From assembly GCA_015657535.1 (NCBI GenBank), contig JADHZB010001685.1, positions 51,855 through 115,854 of the forward strand: 64,000 nucleotides of DNA, written 5' to 3'. A program made the position numbers and the translations under genes. Below the pieces are notes generated by a model. That model had not been told where the DNA came from. It worked only from the letters and a program-made list of their open reading frames with translations, and made no database searches. Positions 34,352-48,200 of the stretch are shown here, piece by piece. Every line of letters begins with the position of its first letter. The stretch's first letter is position 1. Source of the DNA: Nephromyces sp. MM_2019. Lineage: Eukaryota > Apicomplexa > Aconoidasida > Nephromycida.

Positions 34352-36980
34352 ATGGATGCCTCAAAAAGTTCCGTTGTCATTCCGGATGATCAAGGTGCGA
34401 GGGAGGCTGCTCATGCTCTTGTATCATATTTAGATGAGGATTTTTCTTTCGAAGAACCAGACGATGAATTGGAAGAATTTGAGGAGATAGGTAAGAATTA
34501 GAACCTGCCGTTTCACAAAATTCGTGAAATAACTTGCTTCTGACATTTAATATCATGAGTAGCGAATTTACTTAGGATGGATATAGCTGAAGAATAATGT
34601 AAAAAGCGTTGATTAATCGGAAATCTTGATGCATGCTATATGGCGAGCAAGTTTGAAGATGGAAAAAATTGATTCTAATAAGGCTTCAAAGACTATAAAT
34701 GTTTTGGCAGATTGGGCGCGTTACTTTTTATGCGCTCAAATTTAAACTTAAACTTCTCATACTCATCTACAGTATTCCCATATACCTATTTACTATATAT
34801 ACGTTGTATTTTATAGCAGTATCTGTAGAAGCTGGTGTTTAAACTTTACCCCCTAGGATATACAGTTTTTCGAAATTATTGGTGTACTTTTAAGAATACC
34901 ACTTTTTGTGATGAACTTTATGTGGAAGCTTGGGTATTAAATATTTGTTTTCTGTTTCCATTTCGGCGAACACACACGAGAAATTTTTGTTTCCTTTTTT
35001 CGATGCGTAAATGTTTTCGGAGCTAGTATTTTCAGATAAAAAAGTGATAATATGTAGAGTTTTAATTTAAGAGATACTACGATGAATTACGTTTGCCTTC
35101 TTTATGCTTTGAATCGTCTCTGGATCTTTCTTGCTAGCCCTCTCATTTAACACTATGCTTTACCATCAACTTAGCTTCTTTAGAGTACAAGAGAGATTTT
35201 TATGAAAAACTCTCTTGTAAATAAAAATGACAAGAGTCTAAATATAGAAATTTTAGCTACTTTAAGATTCTAGCGATTTTCAGCTAATTTTGCATGACGC
35301 GTTAATATTTACTTGCAAATGAAGCTTTGTTTTTATTTCGGTAATTGATCTTTTGCGTGTCTAAGCGCTTGATCCTGCCGGTTATTTTTTGACTGCTATC
35401 AGTATCGCTTCAAAATTATACCTCGAGAGAATGTTACGTGTGTGCACTTCTCTATAGGAAAGTATGAAGACTATATTAAAATCAAAGTGTTGTCCATAGC
35501 GTATACCTAACACTTGCCCTCGAATTAGTCGTATCTTTGAAGTATACTCATCTGGGGTATTCTCGTGAGTGCCTTGGGCCCCGTCTTGTTGGCTAACATC
35601 CTTTTTGTTTCTACTCCTCAAGTGTGTACATAATTTATGACTGGTGCTTGGCCCTCGCATATATACCAGATGCACCTCCTTTATTAGGTGGCAAAGTTGC
35701 TATAGATATATTCCCTTTTTCTGATTAACAGTTAAAGTGCTGCTTCATCAAGTTTGAGCTGCTGTGTGTGTGCGTGCTATGATAATTTGTTGTTTTTTCT
35801 TGGATTATTTTGCATGTCAAAATAGACATTTGCAAGTTTACCCGAGGTAAAGTTGCACCGCCTATAGCAGCTAGCAAATTGGAGATTTTGTATACACTTA
35901 GGGTCCCTATAATGCAGTTATTTTTACTGTCTGGAGTAGTGAGTTTTAAATCTATAATATAGGATATAAAATTTGGCAGTTTATGAATTCTCTGCTCACT
36001 GGAGGCATGCACGCATAATAGCATGACGATATGCATTTTTTGCTGAGCCTTGAAGCAGTTATACACGTTGAAGGTGCGCATACCCAATTCATTCTCTGTT
36101 TATGTTGGAAAAAGCTATATTAACTTTTGACCGACATTTTAAGCCTCGTAGTCAATGGTTTTCTGCTGATTGCTGTGTGTGCTTCATCAGTACATTCCGT
36201 AGACTTTCGGTTGTTACCCTTATCTCGGGAGACAGTACCGTGCGGTATTCATTGTGCTGCTATCCCTTTGATTTTAATTTTTTGTGGAATGATCATTAAT
36301 CTTCACAGATGGAGATAACCAATCTATCGACCCGGAAGTCATTGGGTGGAATGAACTATGGGATACTGCCGGTAAACTCTCAGAGTTTTGCCCTTTTATT
36401 TTCTTCTTTTATTTTACGCTGCCTGTATATATAGTAATTTCAGCGCAATTGTACGCTTTCCTTTGGCTGGTGAAGTATATTGGTCCGTTTGTGACGAAGT
36501 TTGTATTTTTGTTCCTGGACCTAACGAAGTGTTTAGGGCTTATTAGGGCTCTCGACTGAACTACCCGATTTACTGCTCCCTCTTACCAATCCTCCCAGAA
36601 TTCTTCAGTGAGCATTGCGTTTAACTTTTTTAAAGAGGTTTAGCGTGGGGGGAAATTTCGTGGCTATTATAGCAGCAATAGCTTCACCTTCACCAGGCTG
36701 CAGCTAAAAATATAAACGCAAAATCAATTTAGAGAGGATTCTAACTTTTTTCCCTCATTTTTGAGAGGTTTGTCACGCTGGATAGATGCTATACTTTTTA
36801 GCGCGAATTGCCTGCATAAACTTAAGTTCAACACATACGATTCTTCCTCAAATACTTTTTTATTCTTTAAATCCATTCCGGTCTCCAGGTTGGGACGATG
36901 AAGACGCAAACGACGAGTTTGTACAGTTGCTTCAAAAAGAACTAGAGGCTTTTCAGAATGAAAATAAGGCAGCGGAGTAG
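34352..36980 (+). CDS. SEM1: SEM1/DSS1, acidic subunit of proteasome lid and TREX-2
   Basis: Three exons, 34352-34490, 36309-36371 and 36889-36980, join in phase at strong GT-AG sites (introns 1818 and 517 nt) to give 97 residues. SEM1/DSS1 is a small, mostly disordered acidic protein of the 19S proteasome lid. It also works in TREX-2 mRNA export and, in organisms that have it, with BRCA2. The hallmark pattern is complete: an acidic N-terminal cluster (DELEEFEEIDGD), the tryptophan segment GWNELWDTAGWDDED, then NDEFVQLLQKELEAF as the C-terminal helix. Metazoan and yeast homologues are 70-89 residues, so the N-terminus is slightly extended. The start ATG follows an A-rich leader. No single exon would be found by an ORF search with a 60-codon cutoff. 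Confidence 0.93.
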
Positions 36981-39507
36981 AAAGAATGGAAATAATCATT
37001 CTTCTATGCGTGGGTTTCCAAACATACTTTTATACCTTTTGCTTGCCACGTCTTCCGTGACTCGCTTCTGCGGGATTTGCCTTAATATGAGGCGCATTTT
37101 TTATTGTCTACATTTAATGTAGTTTTGCAGCAAATTCTGGCAACTTGTAAAAAGCAGGTATCCGCAATAAAGTGTAGTTTATATTAAGAAAAGAGTGAGG
37201 TTAAAACCGCTTGGAAAGGCCAATCTACGGATGGAAGTTTGTTACTCTTGTTGAAGCTGTAACTTGGGCACTGCTATTACCCTTTGTACGTCGCTCTCAG
37301 TCTAATCTTTTAGTAATAGTGTATATTTATAAGCTTTTCTCCTATGCCTTTAGAGCAGTGTATACAAATGAAATACTTCGGCTTGCATGCATTACATTCG
37401 TTACGAAGGATTCTTTCCGTCTTTTTAGCTCGTGCTAGTCAATGGCTAGTACCGTGATAAAATGTTCTGAGGATCCTTGAAAATGTAAAGTGTGTTTTTT
37501 CTGTAGTGTGCATTATTAAGTGCTCTCAAGTCCTGCAATTCTTCGTGTTGTGTTGGGTACCTTTCATCTTTGATAATTTAGGTCGCGCTGCTATTAAATA
37601 CAAGAAATTAGTTTATACTGAACGATTGATAAATACCATATCATTAGTTAAAAAAGATAATAAGAATTTTCATGTGTTAGGTTTAATAAGGTTCGATTAT
37701 GGCATATGGGTGGCATATATATTCGCTTGGTGAAAATTTTGCGAATATTCATGGATTTATCTGAAGAAGCATATTCTTTTGTATTAAAGCGAGTAACTGA
37801 GCTATAATAAAATATAATTTTGGTTTTGAACTGATACCGCAGTAATATTTCGTGAAATTTTGGGAGGATGGAGCGGTTTTTTGTGCTTTTTTCTCCAATT
37901 TGGGCCCGCTTTTTTCTGGGGAGGAGTACATTGCTCGGTTCCAGCAAAGATTTATGTGTGTTTAATCCGGGCCTATTGGCAGAATATATTATATACTCTT
38001 TTTTTTAGCATGTATTACTTAAATTTGTACTTTTTTTTTATTTTGCTCATTGAGTCTCCGTTATGATAACTATGTATTCCTAGTTCTGTTGCTCGCACTC
38101 TGTGACTTGCCCCTTTCGTGTGTCTGGTTTTTTCCTTTCATTGTGTATGTTGTAGAAATATTTATGTGGCATAGCACACAGGCTTTCAACACACGAGTAG
38201 AAAACAGAATTTTCAGCATTATAATGTGTTTTTTATTTCTTTTTGTGCAAGCTTTCCTTTCAATACCCGCGCCCGGAACTTTTCTGAGTTAATTTTTTTC
38301 TTGTTTTCAATGTAAATTTTAAGTCCATTCTGTTGGAATTTTTGCAACTATCCGCCACTACATGATGTCTTTGTTTTGACCGTAACTGAGGAAGGTGTAT
38401 TTGCCGCTAATACTGTTGGTTTGTCTACCCTGTATTACTATTTTGACGCCTGTGAGTTCTCTTGTTGGAAATGGAAGAAGAATTCAATTTTAATTCCTCT
38501 GTTCATTATGACCCCCTTCAAAAGATGTATGGTGGGAATTCATGTTCAAAAGACGCATTCTTTTTCTGCGCATTCTAAATAGTAGCGAAGACATTCAAAA
38601 ACTAGCGATTTGTAAACGTATACATCCTGTTGATACGATGAGTGATACTTCCAAGGCACGCTGTGCGCTTGGCGTTACCCACTATCCAGCCCTTGATTAA
38701 AAAGCGGCAAGATACTTTACGGCATTACTAGTAAAGAAAATTATTATTTTCTGCTGGATTCAGTGTAGAGATAGTTCTTTTTATGTGCTTTCGAAGCCTG
38801 CGAAATACAAGGCTTTGCAAATATGGCTGCTTGACGCACCTATATCCTGCGAAACTTCGTAAAAATTGGATATCTCGGGGCATCTTTGATCTCAAAGTAA
38901 TTCGTGAGTAGTCAGAATCTCCTAGTTTCAATAGGGAATACTCTGCTTTTTAACGAAAAAACCTTTTTTTAGCTGAGGAGTATTACTGCTGTTCTCATTA
39001 GCAGCTTTATTACACCCCTTTGAAGCGGTGTGGCGTCACCTGCTTTAGAGCACTAGCATCTCGCCATTAAACTAGCAGGTTGCAACCATAGTTTGCTAGG
39101 GTTATTTGATATGCAATTCTCCTCTAGGTTTGATAGGTCCATTTGGTAGAATATCCACCCCTCTCATTACAGGTGTTAAGCACTCACTGACCGCTACCTG
39201 CACCAAGAAATGCATTATGCCTGCCCCTGCTGTAGCCCGTAGCATTGCATTCACTTATTTATTATCGCGTGTGATGCAAGCCAGGCAAATGAATCTCCCT
39301 AATAAGTCTTGCCATCCTAAGCATAGTTTGCAAGTCAAGCTTCTTCTTGAAGAGAAAATTGTTTTACTATGCGGCCAGCTGCATTTTTCCCCACCAGCCA
39401 AAATTCCAATGTTAGCGATTGACCGCTACGGATGCAGATTTCAAAAGAATTTTTTTCTACTTTTTTTGGCACTCTTTACTGCCAATGTCACCATTATCCT
39501 AGGTGTC
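36981..39507. other. 2.5 kb without a firm gene
   Basis: T-rich on the plus strand, giving overlapping hydrophobic frames in different phases at 37211-37438, 37860-38066 and 38050-38292. They cannot all be real and none has convincing splice partners. A minus-strand reading around 37.87-37.95 kb is lysine-rich and hydrophilic but isolated. A 176-codon plus-strand frame at 39106-39636 lies partly opposite the minus-strand exons described next. On the minus strand about 39430-39255 is open and reads a CxxC pair (TCKLC) and a later CLAC, but I could not link it. Confidence 0.35.
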
Positions 39508-39907
39508 TCAGCTTTTAGCAGAACCGTCAGTATATGCCTTGCCACTATCCGTTTCAACACTAACTGCTCGAACCCGCAAAGGGTGAATGAAAACAAAGTC
39601 CCCCTTGAGCGTAATACTAGACAAAAAAGTTTATGAAATGATACGCATCAAGTCAAGGCCGCGCTATACTTGCTTGTTTCCCACACTAAAGGAGTGTGAA
39701 ATTTAGCAGCTTGGAAAAGCTCTATTCTCTATGCAACTCTTGGGTGAATTTGACCTCAAAAAAAGTTTCAGAAGTCCATCGGTTGATATATGCAAAGTTC
39801 TTTTCAATGCAGCATCGTCTGAATTTTATGCATGTCTTTCGCAAAGAACTACCTTGCAAAAGCTTCAGAACTAGAGGTGAAAGATTCATTAGCAAGGCAT
39901 CACATAT
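39508..39907 (-). CDS. Candidate C-terminal exons of an unrecognised gene
   Basis: Minus-strand exons 39907-39755 and 39603-39508 join in phase and end at TGA. The peptide includes CDALLMNLSPLVLKLLQ, KFRRCCIEKNFAYINRWTSE and then GDFVFIHPLRVRAVSVETD. It lies just downstream of the GRX5 stop, on the same strand. No family recognised. A different frame through 39625-39450 is also open, so the second exon is uncertain. Confidence 0.33.
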
Positions 39908-40187
39908 CTAAGCTAATCAGTCCACCTTCACTGTATTCTTGAGAATTAAACTCTTATAAATTCTACAGTGCAGCGACAAAAATAGCAAGACATTATCAAT
40001 TATCCATAGGGCAGCCTTGCTTCAATATCTCCCAATTCAGAATAAGCAGAAAACTAGCTCCTCAAAGCCAGCTTGAAAATGCAACAGGAAAAAACTGTTA
40101 TGGTTGTACGATTTTCAAAAAAAAGGGATATGGCGCCTGAAAAATTAAGTTTCAAAGGATCTCAGTGAAGCGAGGAAAAGTGAATGA

Positions 40188-42748
40188 CTACAAAAGCGTT
40201 TCATCGAGAGTTTTTTTTAGCGATCCATCCCTGTACATCTCTACGATAACGTCACAGCCACCAATGAAGGCTCCTTTGACAAACAATTGGGGTATAGTAG
40301 GCCATCCAGTGTACTCCTTAACTCCTTTTCGCATAGCATCATCTTCCAGTACATTGATGTAATGGTAAAACTTATCTCTCCTGTAGAGCTGAAATTGGAA
40401 TAAGCATATAATACCAACTAAGTTTCATGAGAAGTCAGCTGGCATCAACTAAATTCCTGTATGCATGATCCGGAAATGAAATATCTATGCTTGTATCAGC
40501 GATTCTGACAATAGTACGATGGTAATCTAGTCCTTCATGGCAGTCCGAAGATACTGCTCAGTAACAACATAATCAAATAAGTAAAAAATCATTTTATACA
40601 TTATCAGGCACTAAGCAATAAGCGACTACATGAGAAAATCTTCGAAAATACGCATAACTCCTACCTATTGATCCTACATAAAGACTAGTTATGGTCACAA
40701 GCAATGCTTACCGGTATGAATAGGAGAATGCACTACGATACCACCTTACAATTCTAGCAAATAATAAGGGCGCAGTTAAACATTTTTTACCTGTAAAGCC
40801 TTCACTACCGTTCCACTGAAGCCACACATGGGTTCCTCAGGAGTTCCTTTCATAAAAAGCACTACCGAATTATTTTCAAGAATATGCTTTATATCCGGAA
40901 AAACAGGACGGGAAGGCTCATTGGAAGAATCCTCCTTAAGGGATACGTGGCTCCGAACCCTGTCAGCCTCAAGTAAGTTGATTGGACGCTTCTGTCAAAA
41001 AAATTGCCCGGCAGTGAATAGACGTGTCAATAATGCACTATAAAGGAAAAATAGTTAAGCGACGTCCTAAAAAAGGAAAAACAGCGAAATTAGTTTTTAA
41101 CTTTAAAAGGTATAGATAATGATTGCAGACGCACATGACAATGGTATCAACTACTGCAGTTAAAAGATTCCTTTTAGTTTTGCCTAACAAACGCAGCAAC
41201 ATTTGGCACTGAGAAGCGAGAATTATTCAGCATCTAAGCAAAAACCGCAGATTTAGTAGGATAATGGGTACCCCTTTAACCGCTTTAAAACGTCACAAAT
41301 TCACTAAACGAAATAGTATGAGAGCAATGACCGCACGGGAAGAATTACTATCCTAGGAGCGAAGAAGCGTCAAGATCTGCCTGATTAGATATGGCATAGC
41401 ATGTGCATCATTAAAGCCTTCGTACGCTATCCATGCCAATGTTTTTATCTTGGTACAACAAATCTTTGAGATTTCAGCTTATTAGATCATTACTTTTTGC
41501 TAAATGCCATAGGATATGGCGCCTCAACGTACATTTGCGAATCACAAAAGTTATAAGCCAAGGTGATTAATTAATAAAACCAGGCATTTTTTTATCACTC
41601 CCAGGTCACACTGAAATTTCATCTTAGTTAAAAAGTAACAAAAATTCACAAAATGGCTTTTTTTTTTTAAAAAGTACTCCACCTCAGCTTCTTAGTGAGC
41701 ACCAAAATTGATGTCGCACGGAAACATGATATTCTTGCATTTTCTTCGTTTAAAAAATTACGGCCTCATGCCACGCGGGCACACAACATCCTACAGGGAC
41801 AACTTGTGCGTCAATGGCAGCACCTTGCATGCAAATTATTCTTAAAACCCGTCGGTAATTCCAGAGAATATTCATGTTCATACATTTACTCCTTGCATCA
41901 AGACACAAAATATTAAGCTCTATTTGTCTCGGACTAGGAAATAGCACAAGTAACCTCGTTTCTATGATCTTTATTGCATAATTAATACCTAAACGGTTTA
42001 AATAATTGGAAAAATGGTACTGCGTTTCTTTCGAAAAAACCATTAAAGATGAGGTAAAGTAGTAATACCAATGTTTTACTCCAATCACGCTCCGGGAATG
42101 AACTTTTCAATAGCAGTGGCATGCTGTAAATATCGCTTCTCATGTGAAAGCCGTAGACCAGAGGGATTAATTGATGCAACCATAATACAAATATATTTGC
42201 TGCCATTCCACCTATAAGCGCGCATAGAATGCAGCTACGCATTTTGAGGGGCATCCTTGAGATTGCGTACATCGAGGCGTTTGACAAGAGGTGAAGTGAG
42301 GGAAACCCGTAGAGGCTAACAAATGTTGGGCAAGCTTGTACTTTTCAAAAGTATTTTCTTACAGGCTACCCTTAGCTGGTAAGTCCAACCATCAACAGGG
42401 ATGGACGTAAAAATCCGAAACTTATGATTTAAAACCATTGGAACTGCAATGCTTCAAATAGAAACTGATGTGAGCGCACTGTAACAGTCACCATATCCAG
42501 CACGAAAAGGTTCCAGAACACACAAGTAGGTGCAAGTCTGAGTATTTGGCATAACATGTGTGATATATTTGAAGATGGATCGTCTTCGCACAAGTAGCCA
42601 CTGGCTTAAAACGAGAATTTAAACCAGTAGCAGCCTCAAAGTGAAGCCAGCGCCCTGGCTGCCGTGGATGCTGCAAGCTTGATTGGGAACGCGAAATATC
42701 ATCAGCACGACAGACTAGTCGCACCATCAACCGTAATGGCACAAACAA
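40188..42748 (-). CDS. GRX5: Monothiol CGFS glutaredoxin, GRX5 type (probably mitochondrial)
   Basis: Minus-strand exons 42748-42602, 40991-40791 and 40388-40188 join in phase to 182 residues. GRX5/GLRX5 binds a bridging 2Fe-2S cluster with glutathione and passes clusters from the scaffold to acceptor proteins. Diagnostic features: the KGTPEEPMCGFSGTVVKAL active site with the CGFS motif at about 105-108, then VLEDDAMRKGVKEYTGWPTI, IPQLFVKG and the glutathione-binding GGCDVIVEM. The first exon (MFVPLRLMVRLV, rich in arginine and serine and low in acid) looks like a mitochondrial transit peptide. It is the least certain part: it is chosen by phase across a 1.6-kb intron with a weak gtggct donor, and another 5' exon may exist. 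The two core exons are certain. Human GLRX5 has 157 residues and yeast Grx5 150. Confidence 0.88.
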
Positions 42749-45284
42749 GATTCAACAGAGCTAAAATCGTGAAATGTGATTCTCCAGTATGTATCTCAAG
42801 GCTTTCTAGTGCTACATGAAAACATTCTGGAATGACTTAAGCGTTTGCCGAATCCAATAGTAGCGTAACCACACTGGATATCTATCTCCGTCCCCGTTTT
42901 TAAGCCTGCAGATGCTAAGCGATGACGTCAAATAGCAGGCTTTCAGCTATACACGTAATGTTGAAATACACACTGGCGAATTAGCGGCATTATTCACATC
43001 TATGCTAATAAGGTACCCATGACTTTTTTGAAGTAAACTTTTCACAGGGAGTTATAGGAACCACAGCATCATTCATATTTAGAATGATGCTGTGGTTCCA
43101 AAATGGAGATTTTCCTATTGCCACCCGGAGTACTTTAAAAAGCAAGGTCATAGACAAAGCTTCAGATTATTTCAAAAAGACTACTAATTCCTATTACAAG
43201 CGATACTACCATAGCAACTACTATTTCAAAATTCACATCAGTTGCCTGAAAAAAATTTGCGAAAGTACAAGATGATAGCGTTTCGGAACAAATCTGCCAC
43301 CTTTTCAGATGGCGTATTCATATAAAAAGCATAACAGCCTTGAAACGAGTAGACTATCCCCTAAAGCTTATTTGCGAGACAGTGCTTGTAAGGCGGAAAG
43401 GATTAAAAGCTTCTGCAAAGGGCAATGATTACTTTGTCATGCACCTTCATGTTCGAGTAGCCTCAATTTGTAACACTATGGTAGAGCGCCGGCTCGTATA
43501 GTCTGAATCACAACATGGTCTAATTGTAAATTGTTGAAAAACATGCACCTCTCAAGAGATATCCTTAAACTTCACGTAAAGGCCGTGCATCAATAATCGC
43601 TGCAGACAGCGACCGCATGTGGCACCATGCCTAGATGCACAAAGGGGGCCCTACCGTTGGAATAAAGATTTTTCAACGAGCACGAAACACTTTTCCGAAA
43701 TAAAGAATACGGATATTTCAAGGTGTGTCCGTACCATAATAAAACGGAGTAAATATTTCAAATACTTGAGTGGGTATGATAGCATAATATAAGCAGCATG
43801 ATGTGACAGTTTCCTTAGAAATGTTAATTCGTAGGATCAGTACTCTTTACAGTAATTACAAGCCTTGCCGAGGCGCGTAACGCATTTCCTGCGATGCTCA
43901 GGCTAGCCTTTCCGCATAGGTTGCTAATAAACTTACGTTTCTCCAAAAATTTCTTATTCTTCAGCAGCCATGCAAGAAGCTCTAAAAAGTATTAGCTTTT
44001 GAGGTGGAGCACTAATGTTAGTACCCAAGCTGGTATCCGTCGTGTAGCAAATTCGATAGAATATTTTGCTTATCCCTGCCATAACTGAATATCCTTTCTT
44101 ACTGCCTTCCCATAGTTTAATTTAGAGGGGTTATATCCTGATAAATCCGCAGTCCCCCCAAGAATGTGCTTGTCCTAGGCCCCGCTATTTTCCCCGTTGA
44201 TCAAGTTTCCCGTAGAGTTTCATAGTCCAGTAATTGATCGCCCTGGCCAGGCAATTCTGCATTGAAGACTTTTCCTCAAAATTTATGAAATAGGTACGAC
44301 CTTCTCACTTGAACAGAAGTTCAGGCTTGCAACTTTATGTGGCTTATTAGATATTAGGCGCCTATAGCGTTTCTTGAAAAGCCATTTGCCTTACTTCGAT
44401 AAAGCATGAATGATTCATTGGGCGCACAAAGTGATGAGTGATCGTCAAATCTCTCGAGATTCCCTGTATTACCATGCTTGCAGTACCCCTCAGGTGGCTA
44501 TGACTTTGGGACTACGCAAGTGAAAAAATACTGTTCTAAGACTTTAAAGCAGCGTGTTTGATACTTCCCTACGTGCTCTTCGATTTTATAATGACCTTGA
44601 AGGGAATGAAATCGTTGAAAGCTACTGGGGTGCAAATGCAAACTTGAGTGCGACGTTGTAGACACTGAAAGAATGTTGTATCCTAAGTTCACTGTTTTCC
44701 ACCCCCAGCTCCAGGTGGAAATTTAACCTAGGATGGCGGTCCTTCCTTCCTCAGGTTTGTAAAGCTTCTTTCAATTGGCACACTCACTTTATTTAAGCGA
44801 GCGGCATGAAATAAGTAAAAGATACTCAAGAAGAAAGTCAGACCTTCACAGCTTTACATTTAAACAAAGTATGCCAGTTATAAAAACCTGGTAAGTTGAA
44901 CTAGTCACACAGGTAATGACAATTTTGCAGCACTGTAGATATCTGGAGCTTTCTGATTATACGCCTTAAAGCAGATGATCCCTCACTTTACATTTTTTTC
45001 ATATATACCTTATGCCAACTCACTTCCACGTCATAGAATCTTGTGAACTCTACCATGATAAATAACACTGATGCAGTTGTTCTATAAGCGTAGCACCCTG
45101 TAATGGTTTTTGTTCTAAATTATTTCCGACTGCCGTCCTGACATAGTGCTATTAGTAGATGATTCCCGCTAGAGCGTGCTGAATTTCCTCAAATTTTTGA
45201 CAGTTGAAAGTTTGTATAAAGGAGCCATTGCATCTTTTTATTTACAATAGCAACAAATCCTTCCGGGGATGAGCTACCTAGCCG
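42749..45284. other. 2.5 kb between GRX5 and ABCA without a supported gene
   Basis: No coherent exon chain was found. It should contain the GRX5 promoter (minus strand, above 42748) and the ABCA 3' UTR (below 45285). It contains the perfect inverted repeat at 43057-43099. Confidence 0.45.
43057..43099. repeat. Perfect 18-bp inverted repeat with 7-nt loop
   Basis: Arm 43057-43074 (GGAACCACAGCATCATTC) and arm 43082-43099 are exact reverse complements around the loop ATATTTA. Such a stem is stable in DNA cruciform or RNA. No coding sequence crosses it. It could be a small hairpin RNA, a terminator-like element or a miniature mobile-element relic. Confidence 0.9.
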
Positions 45285-48200
45285 CTACTTTAGAGAAGCC
45301 AGATTATTCAAGCTTTCCCCTTCTTGGAATGAAAACCGCTTTCCGCAGGACACATTAATTACAGCTACAATTTGCTCCAAGGTAATAGTTTCAACGGAAA
45401 ATTCTCCCATAGGGAACCCCAGCTCTTTTTCTACGGTCTTATCATTGAAAATATCTATGAACAGATATGAGACAAACGAAGTGTTTTGTTTCGCATTCAG
45501 AAAATTTCAACAAAATTAAACTGGCCCAAAATAACTGTTAACTTACCAAAAATCTTAAATACATGTTTAGTATCCACTGGAAAAGTGTAAACCTGTCCAA
45601 AAGAGCCTATTTTTCCGGATAAGCGAGAGTACTGCGCTAGTTTCGATTTTACCTTAAGCACCTTTTCGTAGTTAATTGCCCATAGTATCACCTCTCCGAG
45701 AGGGACATTTTTATGCTAACAAACAAGAGGTAATTTGGAAAAAGAGTCGCAGGAACTAAAAGTAGCATGCTATTTGTGACTTTGCAGTGAAGGATTCTAC
45801 CGGCCGGCAATTGCAGGTATCAAATAAATTTTGTATAGCAGTTTAATCGAATTTTCTCGTCGGAGTATAGCATCTGTCACACGAAACAGCAGCGTAGATG
45901 GTAAATGAACTAAATCTGGATATTTAACAAACTTGGCGAATAGAAGGGTGATATTTTTTCAGAAATATCTGAATTAAATGAGTACCGAGTACGTAGACCG
46001 TTTATTTGCAGAATTATCTAGCTTCGTTTTTCTTCCCAGATGAGGTAAGTAACTTCACAAAGGATGAAAGCTTTCAATCAACGCCAATAAGCGGAAAAAA
46101 AATGTAGACACGCGGTTACTCATTAGGAAATTGTGCAATAATCTCATTCAAGGTTTAATAATAGTGATAAGATGAACCAACTAATTCTCACCCTGTCAAA
46201 ATTGTAAAATGGGCAATTATCGGACTCATCAAAAATTTCTAATAAGTTTTCATCCTCAAACATTCCTAGCTTCTTAGCGATAGTAATGAAAACACTAGCA
46301 GTGATGAAATGAGATATTCCTTCTGCGGATAGCTTGCCTGCCAACAAATCTATCTCTTGTTTGCTAGGTCTTGGAATTGCGATGGTTATTTGGAAGTTAT
46401 CGCGGTATTTATCCTGACAGAATTTCACGGGCACGAATACACGAATCTAATATATTTTGGCGGAGAAAAAAGAATTTTCGAATTTAAAGTAGTCGGAAAA
46501 ATTTTATTAGTTACAGTATCACCTAAAACTTGAAAAGTCCAAAAAATTTCTAAACATGTTTAATTATGCCATGCTATGTGATAATCTAACTCTAGCGCTT
46601 TTTTTTAGGGTTGTAGCGCTGCTTTGATTCTAAAATACTTTTTCTTGAAAATATGCAATATGGAGAATACTAGAAAATATTATAATTGAGTTCACCAAGA
46701 ACCCTTTTCATTCCTGTAAAACAATTTATGGACTTTTATTTCTTTTTTAAATCAGATGAGTTCTGATGTATAGTTATTGCGGACTTTTTTTTAGATACTA
46801 TGAATCTGTACTTTTAGCTCAAGTAAAGTCCCAAAAAATATTTTTTCTCCAGAAGCCATTATAACTATAAAATCTGCAACGCCTTCCGTTTCGGCAAGTG
46901 AATGGGTGCTCAATATAGATAAACTTCCTGGAATTGCTTTAACTCTGCCAGCCATTAGCTGGCATAGTAACGCTCGTGCCAATGGATCAAAACCACAAGA
47001 AGGCTCGTCTAGAATAACCAAATTACTCTTCGAGCATGTGGCGATTAAATAATTTAGTTTTCTTTTTGTGCCGCTGAAAAAACATTGAAATAAGCTACTC
47101 CCATTATTAGTTCCTCATAAGCCCAAAAAAGCCCTAGGACATTAAATTTATTCACTGCCAAACTTTTTGGTTTAATACATATCTGTAGTTGTACATACCT
47201 AAAAAAATCCTACTTGAGCACGGGGAGAATGTGGGTAAAACCGCTAAAATTTTTCACTAGTTGAGCTAATATTATGGAAATCTTTAAAATTATATAGCTT
47301 TTTCAAAGCGTATTTTAAGCATTCTCGTTTCTAAAAAAGTATGTTAAAAATGATTCAGTAAAATTTCGTCGCTTAAAAAATCTGCACCATTCTAAATATT
47401 GGTAAACAAAAATATTGTCTTCTTTCAAAAGAAATTTTCCTCTTGTAATGAATAGCTTGTGCATCTGGATAATTAGCAATGACATCAAATTAAGCTTTTA
47501 AATGCAAGATTTTTTTCGTAATGTTGGAAGCGAGTCTTTCAAAATTTGTGTTTAGCGCAATCCATAAAAAATTTTCACAGGTATTTTTTATTCTTTAAAT
47601 GCAATCATTTAGCTGAATAACGGCAATTTGCGTTCAATCGTACCCGCTGAGAGCACTAGCACATTTTTTTGCGTGGATTTGAATATCCAAGGCATTGAGC
47701 AACTTGGCAATTTCTAGTGCCGAATCTGAAAAGTCTTTGCCTGAAACAGAGCACATATCGGAGATCGCGGTAAATTTTTTTACGCGGCATCTAAAAGTTA
47801 GCACTTTTTACGTGAACAGATTAAAATTTAGCATTTAACGAATGAAAAAAAATTAGCAAAAGTTCTAGATATTTTTAGATGTGGGTTATTTGTAAAGTGA
47901 TTCAATATCAGCCAGTAGAAATAATTATAGCGAGCAAAAACTGCTAGTTTGACGAAGCTATTAAAAAAAAAGGCAAAAATTTCAGAAGCTCATAATTTGT
48001 CTGCTTAAACAAAATTAAAGCACAAAATTTGCCCTCATAGTGGTAAATGAAAAAATTACCCCAAAAATTAAGCTCAAATGTTTGTATCACCATTAGTACC
48101 CCCTTATTATACAAAAGTTGTGGAATATACAAGGAAATATTGTAGTAAATACCTTGCAAAAGATAATAGATTTTCAAATGATCAAGTACGGTTAGCTGAG

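Noticed and set aside
39106..39636. 176-codon plus-strand frame
   Set aside because: No family features. The opposite strand has splice-bounded candidate exons, and the frame's length may be chance.
42300..45284. tRNA, rRNA or snRNA genes
   Set aside because: I looked for T-arm-like words and snRNA signatures here and across the window and found none that fold convincingly by eye. A tRNAscan-SE or Infernal run would be needed to exclude them.
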